Position numbers and translations under genes: made by a program. The notes beneath the pieces were generated by a model. The model worked only from the letters and a program-made list of their open reading frames with translations. It ran no database searches and was not told the origin of the DNA. This document shows positions 4,523-5,343 of a DNA stretch of 5,343 nt, piece by piece (position 1 is the first letter of the stretch; every line of letters begins with the position of its first letter). This DNA is from Actinocrinis sp046724665 (GTDB lineage: Bacteria; Actinomycetota; Actinomycetes; Streptomycetales; Catenulisporaceae): contig JBKOWZ010000254.1 in the NCBI GenBank assembly GCA_046724665.1, positions 1-5,343 of the forward strand. Direction: 5' to 3'.

Positions 4523-5343
4523 ATGGTCTTCCCCGCGTTCGGCCCGCCGACCCGTGAGGCGGTCGACGCGGAGCTCGCACGGCTTGGGCAGGACGCCGCG
4601 CGCGTCTCCGAGGCTCTGCTCGAACTGGCCGACCACTCCGGCTACAAGCTGCTCGACAGCGCCCCGCTGTCCGGCGTCACCGCGCAGCGCTGGCAGCGCG
4701 CCGCGGCCCGGATCGCCGCGCTGTGGGACAACTACACCGCTTTCCAGGACGTGCTCAACCGCGCCGCTGAGATCCGCGGCCGGCGCGCGAAGCCGCGCTT
4801 CGAGGAGCTGAACGCGATCGCCGAGCTGCTGCGCGGCAAGTCGATCACGCTGTCCACCAAGGCGGTCGCGCTCTCCGAGCGCACCCTGCTCGGGCCGAGC
4901 ACCGTCACCGAGAAGGTGACGCTCGCCGAGGCGCTGAACCTGATGAACAGCGACTTCCAGCTGGCCGCCGACTTCGTCACGGCCGCCGACTCCGCCTGGA
5001 ACCGGCTGTTCGAGCAGGCCGATCCGGTGCAGGCGCGGCTCAAGGAGGTCATCGCCGCCGTCCGGGAGATCGGCGACCGGGCGCTGGGCACGGCGGTCGC
5101 CGGGATCGGCGACGAGTACACCAAGCTGCGCCGGGAGATCTTCGCCGACCCGATCGGCCAGGCCGCGCCGAAGTCCGACTTCCCGCGGCGGCTCGCCCGC
5201 GTCCGCGAGGACCTCGAGGCGCTCGCCGCGACCGTGAGCGGGGCGGCCGACCTGCGCGCCGACTTCGAGCGCCGGGCCGGGCAGCTGGCCCGGCTGATCG
5301 ACCGGATCGCGGACGTCGAGGACGCGCAGCGCCTGGCCGAGGC
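4523..5343 (+). CDS. Helix-rich protein of unknown function (3' truncated by window edge)
   Basis: An uninterrupted frame runs from ATG 4523 to the window edge, giving 273 complete codons with strong G/C preference in third positions. I do not recognise a named family. The product begins MVFPAFGPPTREAV, shows no signal peptide or membrane segment, and is mostly long amphipathic helices rich in Ala, Leu, Arg, Asp and Glu. Likely coiled-coil stretches are at about 11-37, 53-85, 168-206 and 221-273. A more structured insert, GKSITLSTKAVALSERTLLG (105-124), may be a short beta element between helices. This is like other actinobacterial hypothetical proteins with helical-bundle architecture, perhaps scaffold or cell-envelope associated, but that is only inference. 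In-frame GTG 4514 and 4517 are other possible starts, and no strong ribosome binding site separates them. It follows the HAD gene in the same direction after 130 bp, so it probably has its own promoter. Confidence 0.8.
   Translation, partial: MVFPAFGPPTREAVDAELARLGQDAARVSEALLELADHSGYKLLDSAPLSGVTAQRWQRAAARIAALWDNYTAFQDVLNRAAEIRGRRAKPRFEELNAIAELLRGKSITLSTKAVALSERTLLGPSTVTEKVTLAEALNLMNSDFQLAADFVTAADSAWNRLFEQADPVQARLKEVIAAVREIGDRALGTAVAGIGDEYTKLRREIFADPIGQAAPKSDFPRRLARVREDLEALAATVSGAADLRADFERRAGQLARLIDRIADVEDAQRLAE

Noticed and set aside
4389..4811. 140-codon plus-strand frame overlapping the last gene
   Set aside because: Ser/Arg/Pro-rich translation typical of a shifted frame; the frame from 4523 has proper codon bias and stays open to the window end.
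1..5343. CRISPR array, tRNA/rRNA, insertion sequence or prophage attachment site
   Set aside because: No regular repeat-spacer pattern, no cloverleaf or rRNA sequence, and no transposase or integrase motif was found on either strand.

Overview
The window is very GC-rich, with G or C at most third codon positions, GTG as well as ATG starts, and hairpin terminators without T-tracts. This points to a high-GC actinomycete. A secreted glutamic (eqolisin, G1) peptidase, a family whose studied members work at acid pH, makes an acid-tolerant soil actinomycete (Catenulispora, Actinospica or Streptacidiphilus type) plausible. That assignment is inference; no rRNA or marker gene is present.

Layout: (1) 1-747, plus strand: the 3' part of a gene for a TPR-type protein, probably the C-terminal sensor half of an actinobacterial HTH regulator. 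(2) 748-886: a non-coding gap with a small hairpin and a perfect 10-bp inverted repeat that ends 4 nt before the first ATG of the next gene. (3) 887-2236, plus: a stand-alone bacterial nitric oxide synthase oxygenase, with heme-ligand Cys, substrate Glu and pterin-site Trp/Arg residues all present, and an unusual N-terminal extension of about 85 residues. (4) 2237-2408: a convergent intergenic region with a 13-bp perfect stem that probably serves as a two-way terminator. (5) 2409-3218, minus: a secreted eqolisin-family peptidase with signal peptide and the Gln/Glu catalytic pair. (6) 3219-3669: a 451-bp divergent intergenic region, less GC-rich, with several short repeats and palindromes that look regulatory. 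(7) 3670-4392, plus: a HAD-superfamily hydrolase with non-standard motifs I and II; its start is fixed by a clear AGGAG ribosome binding site. (8) 4523 to the right edge, plus: a partial gene for a helix-rich protein of unknown function, possibly read from a leaderless transcript.

The genes do not form one obvious pathway. Orientation and spacing suggest four or five separate transcription units. No P450, NRPS or NOS reductase gene lies next to nos, so the window gives no support for a thaxtomin-type nitration cluster. The best leads are the Val at the NO-release gate of the NOS, its N-terminal extension, the inverted repeat covering its possible ribosome binding site, and the 20-bp palindrome in the leader of the HAD gene. 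I found no clear new multi-gene system.
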